64,000 nt of DNA from Smallanthus sonchifolius (GCA_023525975.1 CM042029.1:88704849-88768848); one strand, 5' to 3'. Positions 1-11,239 are shown, numbered from the stretch's first letter. A program made the numbers and translations. Notes: generated from the letters alone by a model not told the origin.

Positions 1-320
1 GATTTCCTACAATTTTCCGACAAATTTATTAAACTAGTTAACTTATTTAAAATAAATGTTGGAATATTGTTGTAAATTACCGACGAAAGACTTTTGTCGC
101 TAGTTCGTCAGAAAATTAGTCGTGACTTTGTTGGAAAAAAAATTTCTACTGGGTTTTTTTTCAACAAAAACTTTTTGTTGAAAACTTGTCGTTAACGGCT
201 ATTTCCGACAAATTTCCCATTAAATCTGTTTTCGTAATTTTTTCAGTTTTTTGTCAGTGAATTTCCCATTTTGATTTATTTTAGAAGAAACTAAAACTAG
301 TTTCTGGCACATTTTTGCAG
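1..320. repeat. Transposon-derived sequence inside the upstream intron of MATE copy 1
   Basis: This AT-rich stretch carries repeated ccgacaaatt / accgacgaaa / tttgtcg words in both orientations, like the subterminal repeats of a DNA transposon (CACTA-like is possible but unproven). Only its last 20-30 bases resemble the same intron of MATE copy 2, so an element probably sits in this intron. A related word (attaccgacgggtg) recurs near 16266. No exon is visible. Confidence 0.35.
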
Positions 321-1395
321 CCTGAACGTTAATGTATGGGAATTCATGATAAGCCTTAGTTTATTAGGTGCTGCATGGTAAGTGATCAAGGATTCTGTAA
401 TAATTTTTAAAGAACATTTCTTTTCATATATGACTGATACACTTTGTAACATAATTTTAACATGTATGTATAAAGTGTTCGAGTGGCGAATGAATTAGGA
501 CGAGGAAACGTTAAAGCTGTAAAGTTTTCAATAAAAGTTTTGTTGGGGACTTCGGTTGTGATAGGCGTGTTCTTCTTCGTTCTTTGTTTGGTTTTTGGCA
601 AAAATCTTGCATACTTGTTCACAGATGATGATAAAGTTGCAAATGCAGTATCGGATCTTTCTTTACTCCTTTCTTTTTCAATTTTGTTAAACAGCATTAG
701 TCCGGTACTCTCAGGTAACTCCTGCTTTGGTTTTGTTCACATGTGCACTAAATTCGTTTGTATAATTATGAAATAAATTTTAAATAAATAAATAAATTAC
801 TCAAATCAAATATTCACGTGTTTTCACATGGAAAAAAAATAAATCAAGTATTCACCTAAAATTGACTGCCTAATTATGAAATCCGTTTTCTTCAGGGGTG
901 GCGATTGGAGCTGGCATGCAAGGAGTTGTAGCAATCGTTAACCTCGTTTGCTTTTATCTTATTGGTGTTCCGTTGGGAGCTTTGCTCGGATATTTGACGG
1001 CACTTGAAGTTAAGGTACGTATAAAAACTTAAAAGACAGTTTCGCAAATGAACTAAACCTCGATTTTGGTCGTGCTAGATTCTCTATGATCGATAAACTC
1101 ATACTACTTGACAGGGTATATGGATCGGTATGATATGTGGTGTTCTAGTGCAGACATTTGCACTTCTATATATAACTTGGAGAACAAATTGGGACGATCA
1201 GGTAAAATTAAAAAAAAAAACAAAACAAAAAAAAAGATGCATCTCACCCCTTGCATTAGATGTTTTATGCATCTTGATAGTGTATAAACATGGATTCTAC
1301 TTTACCTATTGTAGGTCAAGAAGGCTTCAGAACGTCTCAATCGATTTTACTTGAATCCGAATGAACATCCCAAGCAGATTACCAATGGAAAATGA
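321..1395 (+). CDS. MATE/DETOXIFICATION transporter, copy 1 (3' part: exons 4-8)
   Basis: C-terminal part of a MATE-family multidrug/metabolite transporter, a 12-helix membrane protein that typically exchanges cations for organic substrates at the tonoplast or plasma membrane. Exons by splice motif and match to copies 2 and 3: 321-377, 476-714, 896-1014, 1115-1201, 1315-1395. Their lengths (57, 239, 119, 87, 81) equal those of copy 2 and the frame is continuous. The family motif VRVANELGRGN starts exon 5, and the hydrophobic helices of the second MatE half follow. The last exon begins VKKASERLNRF and ends at TGA 1393-1395. Exons 1-3 must lie upstream of the window. No lesion is seen in the visible part. 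Substrate cannot be told from sequence. Confidence 0.88.
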
Positions 1396-1472
1396 TAAAG
1401 TTTTACCTATTGTAGGTCAAGAAGGCTTCAGAAAATGACTTGCATTAGATGTTTTATGCATCTTGATAGTGT
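1251..1472 (+). repeat. Local duplication around the last exon of MATE copy 1
   Basis: Two blocks occur twice in swapped order. Block A (starts ttgcattagatgttttatgc) is at 1251-1283 and 1440-1472. Block B (tttacctattgtaggtcaag plus 12 bases) is at 1301-1332 and 1402-1433. Block B contains the acceptor and first codons of exon 8, so a second, nonfunctional copy of that splice acceptor lies just past the stop codon. Confidence 0.8.
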
Positions 1473-1569
1473 TTAAAATCATTTTCATTTTTTGTGTAAG
1501 TTTTTGTACTTTAGTTTATGGTGTTTTTTGAATTATATGCTTATATTGTGTGCTTAATAAATCCTGATC

Positions 1570-1704
1570 TTTGAGGGAGACTTATTGTTTGATTTACCTA
1601 GGCTAATTTACCCATTGTGATGTACTTTATATTCGTAGTCCTCGTTCAATAAACGCACAATTCCTTCTGAATTCTCTTCACTTTCAACAATTGTTACCAG
1701 AGCC
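1570..1704 (+). mobile_element. Possible copia LTR 3' end with primer-binding site (remnant)
   Basis: The stretch ends ...cactttcaaca followed at 1691 by ttgttaccagagcc, close to the tRNA-iMet primer-binding site usual after copia LTRs (one main mismatch). A ttcaataaa polyadenylation-like signal precedes it, as in short copia LTRs. No coding part follows, so at most it is a fragment. Confidence 0.35.
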
Positions 1705-1775
1705 AACAAAAATTATCTATCTCTTTCATGTGAACGATCGTTCAATATTTGAGACCATTCTTAACAAAGGGCTTA

Positions 1776-2162
1776 TCATGATAGAATTTTTTTTGAAACA
1801 TGTAGTACGGGGATTGCTTAATGGTTTGTAGGACTGACATGAAAAGTAGAAGGATTTTGGGTGTTCCGTGAATGGCATTCACGGAACCATCCTAGTTGGC
1901 AAGAACCTGGTACACATACGGTAATGGCATTCTAGTATCTAAGAGTTACGTGAATGGGATTCCCGGATGTTAGTGCTTACGGTAATCCCGTTCACGTAAC
2001 TCCTAGATCCGGAAATGCCATTACCGTATGTGTACCAAGTTCTTGCCAACTAGGATGGTTCCGTCACATAACAGCCAAAATCCTTCTACTTTTCATGTCA
2101 GTCCTACAAACCATTAAGCAATTCCCATACTACCTATTTAAAAAAAAAATTGTATCATGAGA
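1776..2162. mobile_element. Foldback element with about 180 bp inverted arms
   Basis: The left arm (about 1776-1960) and the reverse complement of the right arm (about 1970-2162) align almost end to end. Shared words include ggtttgtaggactgacatga, aaaagtagaaggattttgg and ggtacacatacggtaatggc. The arms meet near 1960-1985. The outer ends read tatcatgata / tgtatcatga. A 68-codon open frame inside is a by-product of the palindrome. No target duplication is clear. Confidence 0.85.
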
Positions 2163-3148
2163 TTTTATGAAGCAACAGTATCGAGTAAATTGTGACTAGC
2201 TACATGCTCTTGATAAAGAAAATGAAATTCTTCACATGAAGGAAGAAGAGTATGTGACCTAATACTTACTAAATTGTGACTAGTCTTACCTTAGTCAACA
2301 TGATGAAACCTAACGATGAAGGGAAATGATGTCAATGTTGACTAGATTTTATGGTCCTTGACTAGCAAGTTCAATCATATCATGCATAAAGAAGTGTGTA
2401 AACAAGCGTTAATCGAAATTAAATTGATGTTGATGATACTTTTGTATATAATATAACGTTAAGTGTGATGAATAACGATAAGGATCTTAAAAGTAAGCAT
2501 ATATGAATGACGATAAGTGTAGCATCAATGGATGATTTGTTTACGATTTGATTTCGTGATTGCGGTGAATCAATTTTCTGAACATTTAACGAATAAGATA
2601 TATCATGAGTTAAAATGATTGCGCTGAATCAATTTTATGAACATTGAATGCAGACCGCTTCTCAAAAAATAAAAAAACTCAGGTAACTGTCCTCAATAGT
2701 CGGTAACCTTAAACTCACTGTGATTGGAAGAATATGTAATTGATATTTGTTATCGATCGTGATCGATCTTTACTTCTTATTGTTGTAAAAGTGGTCTGTA
2801 ACAATCAATTCAAACGAAAATCAAACATGGAGATGAATCAAGAAGTTGAATCGAATGCTTGGATTACCCTTGAATGGTGATACACAATCAGATAAACCTA
2901 TTTGTGGTTTACCACAATCGTTTATCGGATTAGACAAGGATCTTCCTTCGAAGGAATCGAGATTTGATGAACTCATGTGATTTATGAAAAAATAACCGTC
3001 CGACAACTTTGTTTCTGTCGAACTCAGAAAAGAAAAGCATATATTTTCAATCCTCCGGCCCAAACTATAAGCCCAAATTCAAATGTGAGCCCATTATCAA
3101 GTTTTAATAAATGGCCCAATTGCAAATAATAAATCCAAATAACACTTA
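2163..3148. other. Intergenic, no gene recognised
   Basis: Two pairs of short direct repeats: aaattgtgactag (near 2187 and 2273), and about 33 bp around tgaatcaattttctgaacat (near 2567) repeated with tgaatcaattttatgaacat (near 2625). A minus-strand open frame of 80 codons (2821-3063) matches nothing I recognise. Confidence 0.5.
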
Positions 3149-6000
3149 GGTAGAGGTGTACAAAAAAAACCGGTTTTTTTTTCTACTCGGTCCAAACCGG
3201 TTCGGGTTAACCTAACAAAGCCGGTTATGAACCGGTTTAAAGCATTCTGAAGTCCACCGGGTTGAGGACCGGTTTGTGTGAACCGGTTCGAAAAACCGGT
3301 TTTTAAACTGGTTTAAACCGGTTTTTTCGCTGAAAAATATAGCCGTTAATCAACGGCTTTATAGCCGTTAGGGTCGAATTTGACCTTTTTTTGGGCCTTT
3401 TTTCACCTATAATTCACTATAAATAGGTGGGGGGTGTTTAGGTTTAATCACACCTCTTTCTACACTCTCTAATCTCTAAAACCGCTCTTTAAACACTCAA
3501 AAACGCTCTCTAAACTCTCTCAAAGAAAATAACCATGTCAAGTGTTGGTGGTTCCTCAAACGAAATTAGCGTTGTGGAAATTCGACCAACAACGAGAAAT
3601 CCGGCAATTTGGTGCAATTACGATTTATGTTTGTTGTCAAATGGGAAGGAACGTGCTCGGTGCAAGATGTGTGGTGCGTTTTTGGGGAAAGATTCAAACA
3701 CTAGTTTGAAATCTTGCTCGTCCTTGAAGGGAATTCCAAGTGAAGGTCAAATCTCGATGACAAGCGAAGGAGGAATTTGGAACTTTGATCCAAATATTGT
3801 TCGAGATCGAATGGTGAGGTTAGTGATTCAAGAAGGATTGCCGTTCAATCACTTTGACAATCCGCGCTTGACACGGATGATTCAAGAGACACTCCAACCA
3901 CGTTATCATCAAGTAAGTCGCACCACCCTTAGACAAGATTGTATAAAAATGTGAAAAAAGCAAAAAAAGAATTAATTTTGGGTTTTGAAAATTTGGAAAC
4001 CGGTGTAAACTTAACCACCGATGTTTGGTCGGCTCCACATGGCATACCAGATTCGTACCTTTGTGTTACCGCGCATTGGGTTGATCCCAAAACGTGGCAA
4101 ATGATGAAGCGTACAATCGCGTTTGACTTGTTTGAATATCCACACATCGGCGAAAATTTATTTTATATATTAGATGGTGTTATAGCCGAATTTAAATTAC
4201 AAAATAAACTTTTTTCAATTTCTTTTGATAATGCATCTAATAATACAAATGCGGTTCAAAAACTAAAAATTAAATATAAACCGGTTTGCAACGACGTTTT
4301 TTTTCCATAGTCGATGTGTCGCACACATCATTAACTTGGCGGTGCAAGCCGGGCTTGCAATTGAAGAGGTTTCAAACTTAACATATGCTTTTCGACTAAT
4401 GCTTAAAGATATTTTTAGTAACAAAAAAAGATACCATGATTATATTAGATTTTGTCGTGAAACGAATAATCTTTGCTTAGGTCCGAATTGGGATGTCGAG
4501 ACAAGATGGAACTCGACTTATAATATGTTTTATAGCGCTTTACGACAAAGAGAAACTTTAGAACTATTTCATGAAATGCTTTCCTCAAAACCTCGTCGTA
4601 AAATTCTAAAGTTTCCGTCTACGAGTTGGGACATTCTAAGAGACGTTACCGAATTGCTTGAAGTTTTCAAAACCGCCACCACTTTTTTATCCGGTGTTTA
4701 TTATCCCACAAGTCCATTAACTCTAAAACAAATATATTTAATGGTTAACAAGTTGTATGAACTTGAAAATAAAAGCACTCTTTTTACAAATATGATAGAA
4801 CCGATGAAAGAAAAATTAGTAAAATATTTTAAAGAAATGCCTACCGTTATAACTTGTGCCGCCGCATTAAACCCTACCATAAATGTTTACGGGGTTGAAA
4901 CGTTGATTGATAGAATTACTTATGCTTTGAATTTGGATAGTGAAAACATCCATTTTGCACAAGGCACAAAAACATATTTTAACAAATGTTTACAAGATTT
5001 ATTTGATTTTATTTACATAAATATGGTACAACTCCGACTCCACATGATACAATGGGTACATCATCAAGTGGTAGCTCGAGAGATGTTAATTTGAATTTAT
5101 ATAACGAAATGTTAAATGAATTTAGTAAACGGGCTCGAGGTACCACCCCGAGTAGCGAACTCAGAAGGTATATTGGCACAAACTTTTTAACGTTTATGCC
5201 TACTACCGTTTTTGAGGAGTTTGATATTTTGGCTTGGTGGAAAAAAAACGAAGCTTCGTTTCCGATTCTTTCCGCCATGACCCGTGATTTACTAACCGTC
5301 CAAGCTTCCATGGTAGCTTCGGAATCTGCGTTTTCTTTTAGTGGCAGGGTCTTATCGATACGAAGGACTAGACTCACCCCCTAGTGATGGAAATGTGCAT
5401 TTGCTTGAAGGACCATTTGGATGCAATGGATAGGATACAAGACCAAACTTCACTCGAAGACGAAATTCAAGCCGAAGAAATCATACACAACAACGAGGTT
5501 GATCTTAGAATATCCGAACCAGTCACCGATGAAGAACTAGCCGAAGATGCAAGGCTACGAAGCTCCAGTTACGAAGACAACGCACAAGAATAATCAATTA
5601 ATATTCCAAAAAAATAAAATATATATTGTCATTTGTAATTTTTTACAATTTTATAATTTTATCTTCTCAGGTTTTTTAATTTCCGAACTTTTCAAATATT
5701 AATAAACGTTGAACTTTATGTTTTATATTTGTTATTTTTTTATTTTTTTAATTAAAAATATCAAATTTATTTGAATTTATTCGATTTTTTTATTTAAAAC
5801 CGGTTTAAACCGGTTTAACAGACAAACCGGTTTCAACCCAACCCTAACCGGTTTAATAGGTAAGGGATTTCCTTGCCTCCAAACCGGGTTAACCCGAACC
5901 GGTTTAAGGCCAAACCGATTTTGACTTTTCGTTGACCAAACCGGTTCGGGTCGGGTTCAAACCGGTTCGGGTAAAAAAAACCGTTTTGTTCACCTCTACC
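3149..6000 (+). mobile_element. hAT transposon, about 2.85 kb, decayed
   Basis: Terminal inverted repeats are ggtagaggtgtacaaaa at the left end and its near-complement ttttgttcacctctacc at the right end. Both subterminal regions are packed with CCGGTT motifs: eight in about 3168-3330 and seven in about 5798-5980, as expected for transposase-binding sites. A TATA-like tataaata (3418-3425) lies about 110 bp before the transposase ATG. No matching 8 bp flanking duplication is seen, so the exact edges may be off by a few bases or the flanks have diverged. Confidence 0.85.
3535..5593 (+). pseudogene. hAT transposase (BED finger / RNase-H-like / hAT dimerisation), broken
   Basis: Reads from ATG 3535 as a RICESLEEPER/Ac-like transposase. 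The N-terminal BED-type finger has Cys43 and Cys46, but the expected His pair is gone (NTSLKSCSSLK). The middle contains NLTTDVWSAP and FDNASNNT, typical of the catalytic domain. The C-terminal dimerisation block includes FDILAWWKKNEASFPILSAM and ASESAFSFSGRV. The frame is broken near 3940, in a T-run near 4300, near 5020, and at stops near 5382, after which the tail (MCICLKDHLDAMD) continues in another frame to TAA 5591-5593. At least four lesions, so the element cannot mobilise itself. Typical length of the intact family is about 650-700 aa, which this span fits. Confidence 0.85.
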
Positions 6001-6881
6001 ACGTCATCCAACTTGTTTAATCTCCAACGTTATTTCCTCGATCAATAAATTAATCCAATATATTAAACATGCGTTGATAACACTAAAGTTACCAACAATT
6101 ATTAAGATTTTTAAAAAGATAAAAATATTCAAAAGTACCTCTCATGATATAAAATTCTTGAAATAATAAATTCTTAGAAGCATATATTACAAGTCTCAAG
6201 AATGATAGTAATACTAACAACCTAGAATTGAAATGAGATAACTAAACAAAAGCGTAAATTTATAAAATCCACCACACTTTTTTTTACAATTAAAACAGAA
6301 TCAATCAAAATAACGAATTTTGAGAAAGAAACCTTCAAAGCCAAATCAAGTTTCAGACGAAGGAATTTGAATTTGAAATTCATGCAACTTGCTTTGTCAC
6401 AATGTCCGATCCTTACATCATTTTAGTTAATGTTGTACCAGCCTTGTAACTTTAGATGGATTAAAAGTTGTACTCATTTTTAGTTGGTCCTTTTATATAT
6501 ATTTCACTTGTCTTTACCCGGTTGCTCCAAATACGCATCTACCAATTCATGAACCAACTTTGTCATAAGATAGGAGAGAATTTTTAGAAGTAATGATTGT
6601 TCATTTAATAGTTAACCTTAAAGAATCACACATATAATTTCAAATAAGCAAAATATTATCTATTTATATAATTTACTACGTAATTAATTGCTTACATAGG
6701 TTTTCGCTTTATTTCGGTAAGAATTTAATTTATATGTTTCCTAGTGTTTGTTTTCTAGCTTACCATATCTTTTTAAGGTGAACAACCGAATCTTGGTTGT
6801 TGAGTAATTATATTTGTTGCTTTTATAGATGTGGTGAGACACCGGTAGTTGATGGTGGGCTACGATGTTGTGTGGTGGGTA
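6001..6881. other. Intergenic, nothing recognised
   Basis: AT-rich sequence with no exon-like frame and no repeat that I could pair. Confidence 0.5.
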
Positions 6882-7640
6882 TAGGGTTGTTCAAAATGTT
6901 TGACGCTTGAAACTCGCTCGGAAATATGCTTGTTCGATTTCGGCTCGGTTTGGTTTGTAAACGAACCGAGCACGAGTAAAGGTACGCTCGCTCGTTGCAG
7001 GTTCGGTTTGGCTCGAATAAAATTTTAATTTATATATATATATATACACACACACATATATATATATATATAATTAATGAATTAATATTTTATACATTTA
7101 TACAAAACTTTTTTGGTCCAGTTCATTATGGAACTTCTTATAGTGAGTTAAGAGTAACAAAAATTAAAAACTAAAAAGAAAAAAACATTTTTAGTAATTA
7201 CGTTAATTCACTAGTTCACGCGCATAGCCTCCTCCTCTATTCGAGTCTCAAATCATCTCTGTCTAAAATCTCTAACCCTAATCGGACGTCACCAGCACGA
7301 GCAGCCTTTGCGGCTCTGCGATTCAAGTATCAAATCGTCTCTCCCTCCTGGTCAGTTTGCGGCTCTGCGATTCAAGTATCAAATCGTCTCTCCCTCCTGG
7401 TCAGTTGATCAACCTTTGCAGCTCACGATCAGTGACACCGAGCGACGAGCAGCTTTTGCGGCTCTACAATTCGAAGGGCACACTACATAGTAGGGTTGTC
7501 CAAATCGCTTGCCGCTCACTCAGAAAAAATAATGCTCGTTCGATTGTATGCTCGGTTGTAAACGAGCTGATCGGCTCGGTTTGGTTTGTAAACAAAACAA
7601 ACACGAGCAAAGGTCCGCTCGGTTCTATTCATGAAGAGCC
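6882..7640 (+). repeat. Two same-direction hAT-like end fragments flanking a GC-richer segment
   Basis: tagggttgttcaaa at 6882 and tagggttgtccaaa at 7491 each start about 140 bp of related sequence rich in ggctcggtttggtttgtaaa and gctcgttcgatt. They resemble the ends of miniature hAT elements seen elsewhere in the window, but the matching right ends were not found. A dinucleotide tract (TA)n(CA)n(TA)n lies at about 7031-7072. The segment between (about 7200-7490) looks like leader sequence and holds a tandem duplication. Confidence 0.5.
7307..7404 (+). repeat. 49 bp tandem duplication
   Basis: Units 7307-7355 and 7356-7404, each starting tttgcggctctgcgattcaa, are essentially identical. They create two overlapping short open frames that are not genes. 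Confidence 0.9.
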
Positions 7641-8819
7641 ATGGGTGGGTATATGTTTTTTTAACAGCTATGTTTTACACCCATTGAAGCATCAAAGAAA
7701 ATTACATAATATAACCACCATACCATTCTGATTATTACAAAGCCAAAAGGTATTGGGTCGGATAGGAGAGCCAATTGTCTCAATCATTGTTTAACTTGGC
7801 TCTATTGTTTACCCACAAGTAAGTTGGGTCAAAATGAGTTGGGTAAAAAAATCCATACGTATGTATTTAATTAATGATATTTTAACAATTATTCATATAT
7901 ATAATTAATTTGGTTACATCTTCCAATCAAATTCAAATATGTTTAAATAACAAATGTGAAAATACTATTGATAAAACTCAATATAAATCCATCATTCATA
8001 CTTAATGAAAACCGTCTAATCTTGGGTGAACTTTTACAACTTTACAAAAAAAACATTTATAAATCAATTAACTAATCCAATAAAAACCGCATTATTTATG
8101 TACTCGATCTAATTAGTTATGGTTAATACTTAATATAAGATGTTAAAGTAGATGATTGTTTAAAATTCAAATCAAACTAAAAGATATATTATGTAACCCT
8201 ATACCTCCCTCCCCCTCCCCCCTCTCTCACATAAAATAAGTAAATAATTTTTATTGACACATTAAATTCTAATTTAAAACATAAATAAAAGTAACTATAT
8301 TATAAGTAGGGAGTAGTTTCTTTTCCATTTGGTACCCTTAGTTTAACTAATTCCTAATTATTTGAAAAGTAGTTAGGTATCTTTGATATCGTAGTCAAAT
8401 ATTGCATTTAACATGAGATATCTTCGTAACTTCTTGCCAAATTTTAGCAAACAATTGACTAACTAACATGGGTTTTATTAGATAACTAGGTTATATACCC
8501 ATCTATTACATGACTTTGTTTAATAGAAAAATAAAAATACAATAATGTGTAAAAAAATTTAAAATAATGTATAAAATAAAAATAAAAAAAATTCTTTGTT
8601 TCCTTAATTAAGTAATAATTAGAATTTAAATTTTATATTATTTTTTCTGAAAATAAAAACACTAAGATAATTAAATTTTAAAATTCAAACTTATTTAAAA
8701 TAGGAAAATTAAAAGATTTTGATGAGAAAAAATATGATGATGCCACATGGCATTCTTTGGAATCATTTATTAGAATAAGGATTAGACATATATAGTATAG
8801 TGATACATGTAAAAAGGTG
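7641..8819. other. Intergenic, nothing recognised
   Basis: Very AT-rich with polypyrimidine runs near 8205-8230. No exon, RNA gene or paired repeat seen. Confidence 0.5.
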
Positions 8820-8827
8820 TATCCAGT

Positions 8828-8995
8828 GCTTGAATTAACTCCCGTATTTGAGCAAGGTCCGGGAAGAGGTGGGTCACTTTGCGATATGATGCACGTAATC
8901 TTATCCTACACTCTACACTTTGTGCAAGAGACTGTTTCCACGGCTCAGACCTGTGACCTTAAGATCACAAAACAACAACCTTACTAGTTGTTACA
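8828..8995 (-). mobile_element. Au-like SINE (degenerate)
   Basis: Read on the minus strand, the sequence shows ggtcacaggtctgagccgtgg, a tRNA-like B box region, then gaaacagtctcttgcacaaa, and near its 3' end cccggaccttgctcaaatac. These words in this order are characteristic of the widespread plant Au SINE family (established knowledge). The A-box end near 8985-8995 is eroded. It is a fossil; no flanking duplication was identified. Confidence 0.7.
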
Positions 8996-9850
8996 AAGTG
9001 TACATATTTAAAAACTCTGTCATACGAATTAAATATCTAGATACTTACCGACAAGTTATTATATTTAATTTTAGCTTTAGACATACAACTTTGATAACGA
9101 AAAACTAATTAATTACAATGGTGTAAATAATCAACTACTAGTGTTTATAAAATGTTAGAAACCAAACCACGACAAACCTTTCGTTTCATCTTACTTAAAG
9201 TTTAAAGTTTATTCGGTTCAGTTTACTGTTTAAAAAACTGAAACTAATGGTTTTATTCACAGTTGAAACTTTAAACCTTCCGCTTACCTTTTATTAATTT
9301 TTATTTTTTTAATATATAGTTATGCACATGTAAAATATTTTTATCAATTTAAAAATTTTAATACTAAACTAGTGAGTTTCAATTTTAAAATGATTTAAAT
9401 TGTCAAACTGAAACGTTTTGACCTACTTCGGACAACTCAACCAATCCAACCAATGTATTTTGCTATTTTCAAAACCGTTATTAACAAACCAACATGAATT
9501 TTCATTAAAACCAGTTGAACTGTTAACAACCTAAAATCGATACCTCATTATATATTTATATTAGGTTAGAAGCCGGTGTACCACCCTGATTAAATAAAAA
9601 AAAATGTTAATAATAAAGATTTAGGACTTATGAAACGATATCTGTAGATAAAATATAATTCATTACTTTAACGTAAACAAATCACAATTGACAATATTGT
9701 TTATTATTTAAGTTATTAATTAAATGATTAATTAGAATTAGAAGATATATTTATAAATAAATAAATAAATAATTTGATTTTATAAAATTATAACACTTGA
9801 ATTAACCTGTTAGTTATTTATTAACTATAGATTTTCACTAGAAAACTTAA
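8996..9850. other. Intergenic, nothing recognised
   Basis: AT-rich; one unremarkable 62-codon open frame. No supported feature. Confidence 0.5.
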
Positions 9851-9859
9851 TAATTTAAA

Positions 9860-10461
9860 GAGTAAACTGCCATTTTCGTCCCTGTGGTTTGGTCAAAATT
9901 GCCACTTTCATCCAATAGTTTGTTTTTTTGTATCTGGGTCCTCGTGGTTTTAAAATATTGCCATTTTCATCCTCGTGGTTTTAAAATATTGCCACTTTCA
10001 TCCAGTCAGCTAACACCGTCCGTTTTTCTCAATTAAATGAGGGGTATTTCAGTCCTTTTACATATTTGTTTTATTTCTTCATCTTTTTTACTCTCACTTT
10101 TTAATCATAGAAACAAGCGACGGAGGTGTTCCAGTGGTGCTCGTCGGAAACTGGTCAGGAAAAGAGGAAGAAGGCCAGCAGGTGGATGATTAAATTAGAG
10201 GTTAAATTGGGGATGATTAAAAAGTGAGAGTAAAAAAGATGAAAAAATAAAACAAATAAGTAAAAGGACTGAAATACCCCTCATTTAACTGAGAAAAACG
10301 GACGGTGTTAGCTGACTGGATGAAAGTGGCAATATTTTAAAACCACGAGGATGAAAATGGCAATATTTTAAAACCATGAGGACCCAGATACAAAAAAACA
10401 AACTATTGGATGAAAATGGCAATTTTGACCAAACCATAGGGACGAAAATGACAGTTTACTC
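9860..10461. mobile_element. Mutator-like miniature element, 602 bp, 9 bp target duplication
   Basis: Long inverted repeats of about 250 bp begin gagtaaactgccattttcgt and end acgaaaatgacagtttactc. The flanks carry a perfect 9 bp duplication, taatttaaa, at 9851-9859 and 10462-10470, the size expected for Mutator-like elements. A 32-33 bp unit (tcctcgtggttttaaaatat...) is doubled inside both arms, so the duplication predates arm homogenisation or was copied between arms. The centre (about 10110-10200) is non-coding. Confidence 0.93.
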
Positions 10462-10586
10462 TAATTTAAATAACAATAATAATAGCATCCAAACTAGAGA
10501 GGGGGCCCATTGAGCAAAGCCCATCGTAAGGATAGATGCTGTCACTATAAATTGCAGCCGCATGATTTACCAACCCTTTTGCTTAA

Positions 10587-10679
10587 ATGGATTCATCATT
10601 TTCAACTCCTTCTGAAACTGGAACCATTCCACTTCTGTCTTCTTTTACAAATCATAGTTCTCACTTCCCGGATCATATA
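10587..10679 (+). CDS. Possible first coding exon of an unrecognised gene
   Basis: ATG 10587 opens 31 codons rich in Ser and Thr (MDSSFSTPSETGTIPLL...) ending at a canonical donor ata|gtaagt (10680). A TATA-like ctataaattg lies about 40-50 bp upstream. No downstream exon is recognised before MATE copy 2, whose own first exon is elsewhere. It may be a remnant exon or chance. Confidence 0.2.
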
Positions 10680-10684
10680 GTAAG

Positions 10685-10735
<51 letters not shown>
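10685..10735. repeat. Compound microsatellite (TC)n(TA)n(CA)n
   Basis: Three adjoining dinucleotide tracts, directly visible, just after the candidate splice donor. Confidence 0.95.
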
Positions 10736-10771
10736 TGTATATGTATTTTTTGTTAATAATCTAAAGTTTAA

Positions 10772-11230
10772 GAGCGAATTACAAATTACTTCCTTTAATT
10801 ATTACTCATATTTCATAATACCTCCTTTAACTAAGGAAAATACAGAAAACGCCCTTTATGTTTAAAAACCTTACGCGTTACGTTCTTTACACTAACGGGC
10901 GTTAAATTTCACCGTTAAGTTAGGTTATGTGTCTTGCATGTGAGGGCGTTTTGGATTTTTTACCCACAAAAATAAATTTAAAACCCCAAATTTGTAAAAG
11001 CTCTACCCATTCTCAGATCTAGGTACCTGAAATTGTGGGTAAAAAAACCAAAACACCCTCATATGCAAGGCATGTGACATGACTTAACAGTGAAATTTAA
11101 CGTCCGTTAGTTTAAAGGACTTAACGTGCAAGATTTTTGAAAATAAATGACGTTTTCTGTAATTTACTTAGTTAAAGAACATATTCTGAAATATGAGTAA
11201 CACTTAAAGGACGTAATTTGTAATTTGGTC
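10772..11230. mobile_element. Long-TIR miniature element, 459 bp, 9 bp duplication (8/9)
   Basis: Inverted arms of about 200 bp: the left starts gagcgaattacaaattac and the right ends gtaatttgtaatttggtc. Shared inner words include acgttaaatttcac and gagggcgttttgg. Flanks aaagtttaa (10763-10771) and aaagttaaa (11231-11239) match at eight of nine positions, consistent with a Mutator-like insertion. Non-coding. Confidence 0.85.
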
Positions 11231-11239
11231 AAAGTTAAA

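Noticed and set aside
1954..2160. 68-codon open frame
   Set aside because: It lies wholly inside the foldback and reads through its palindrome; no protein family resemblance.
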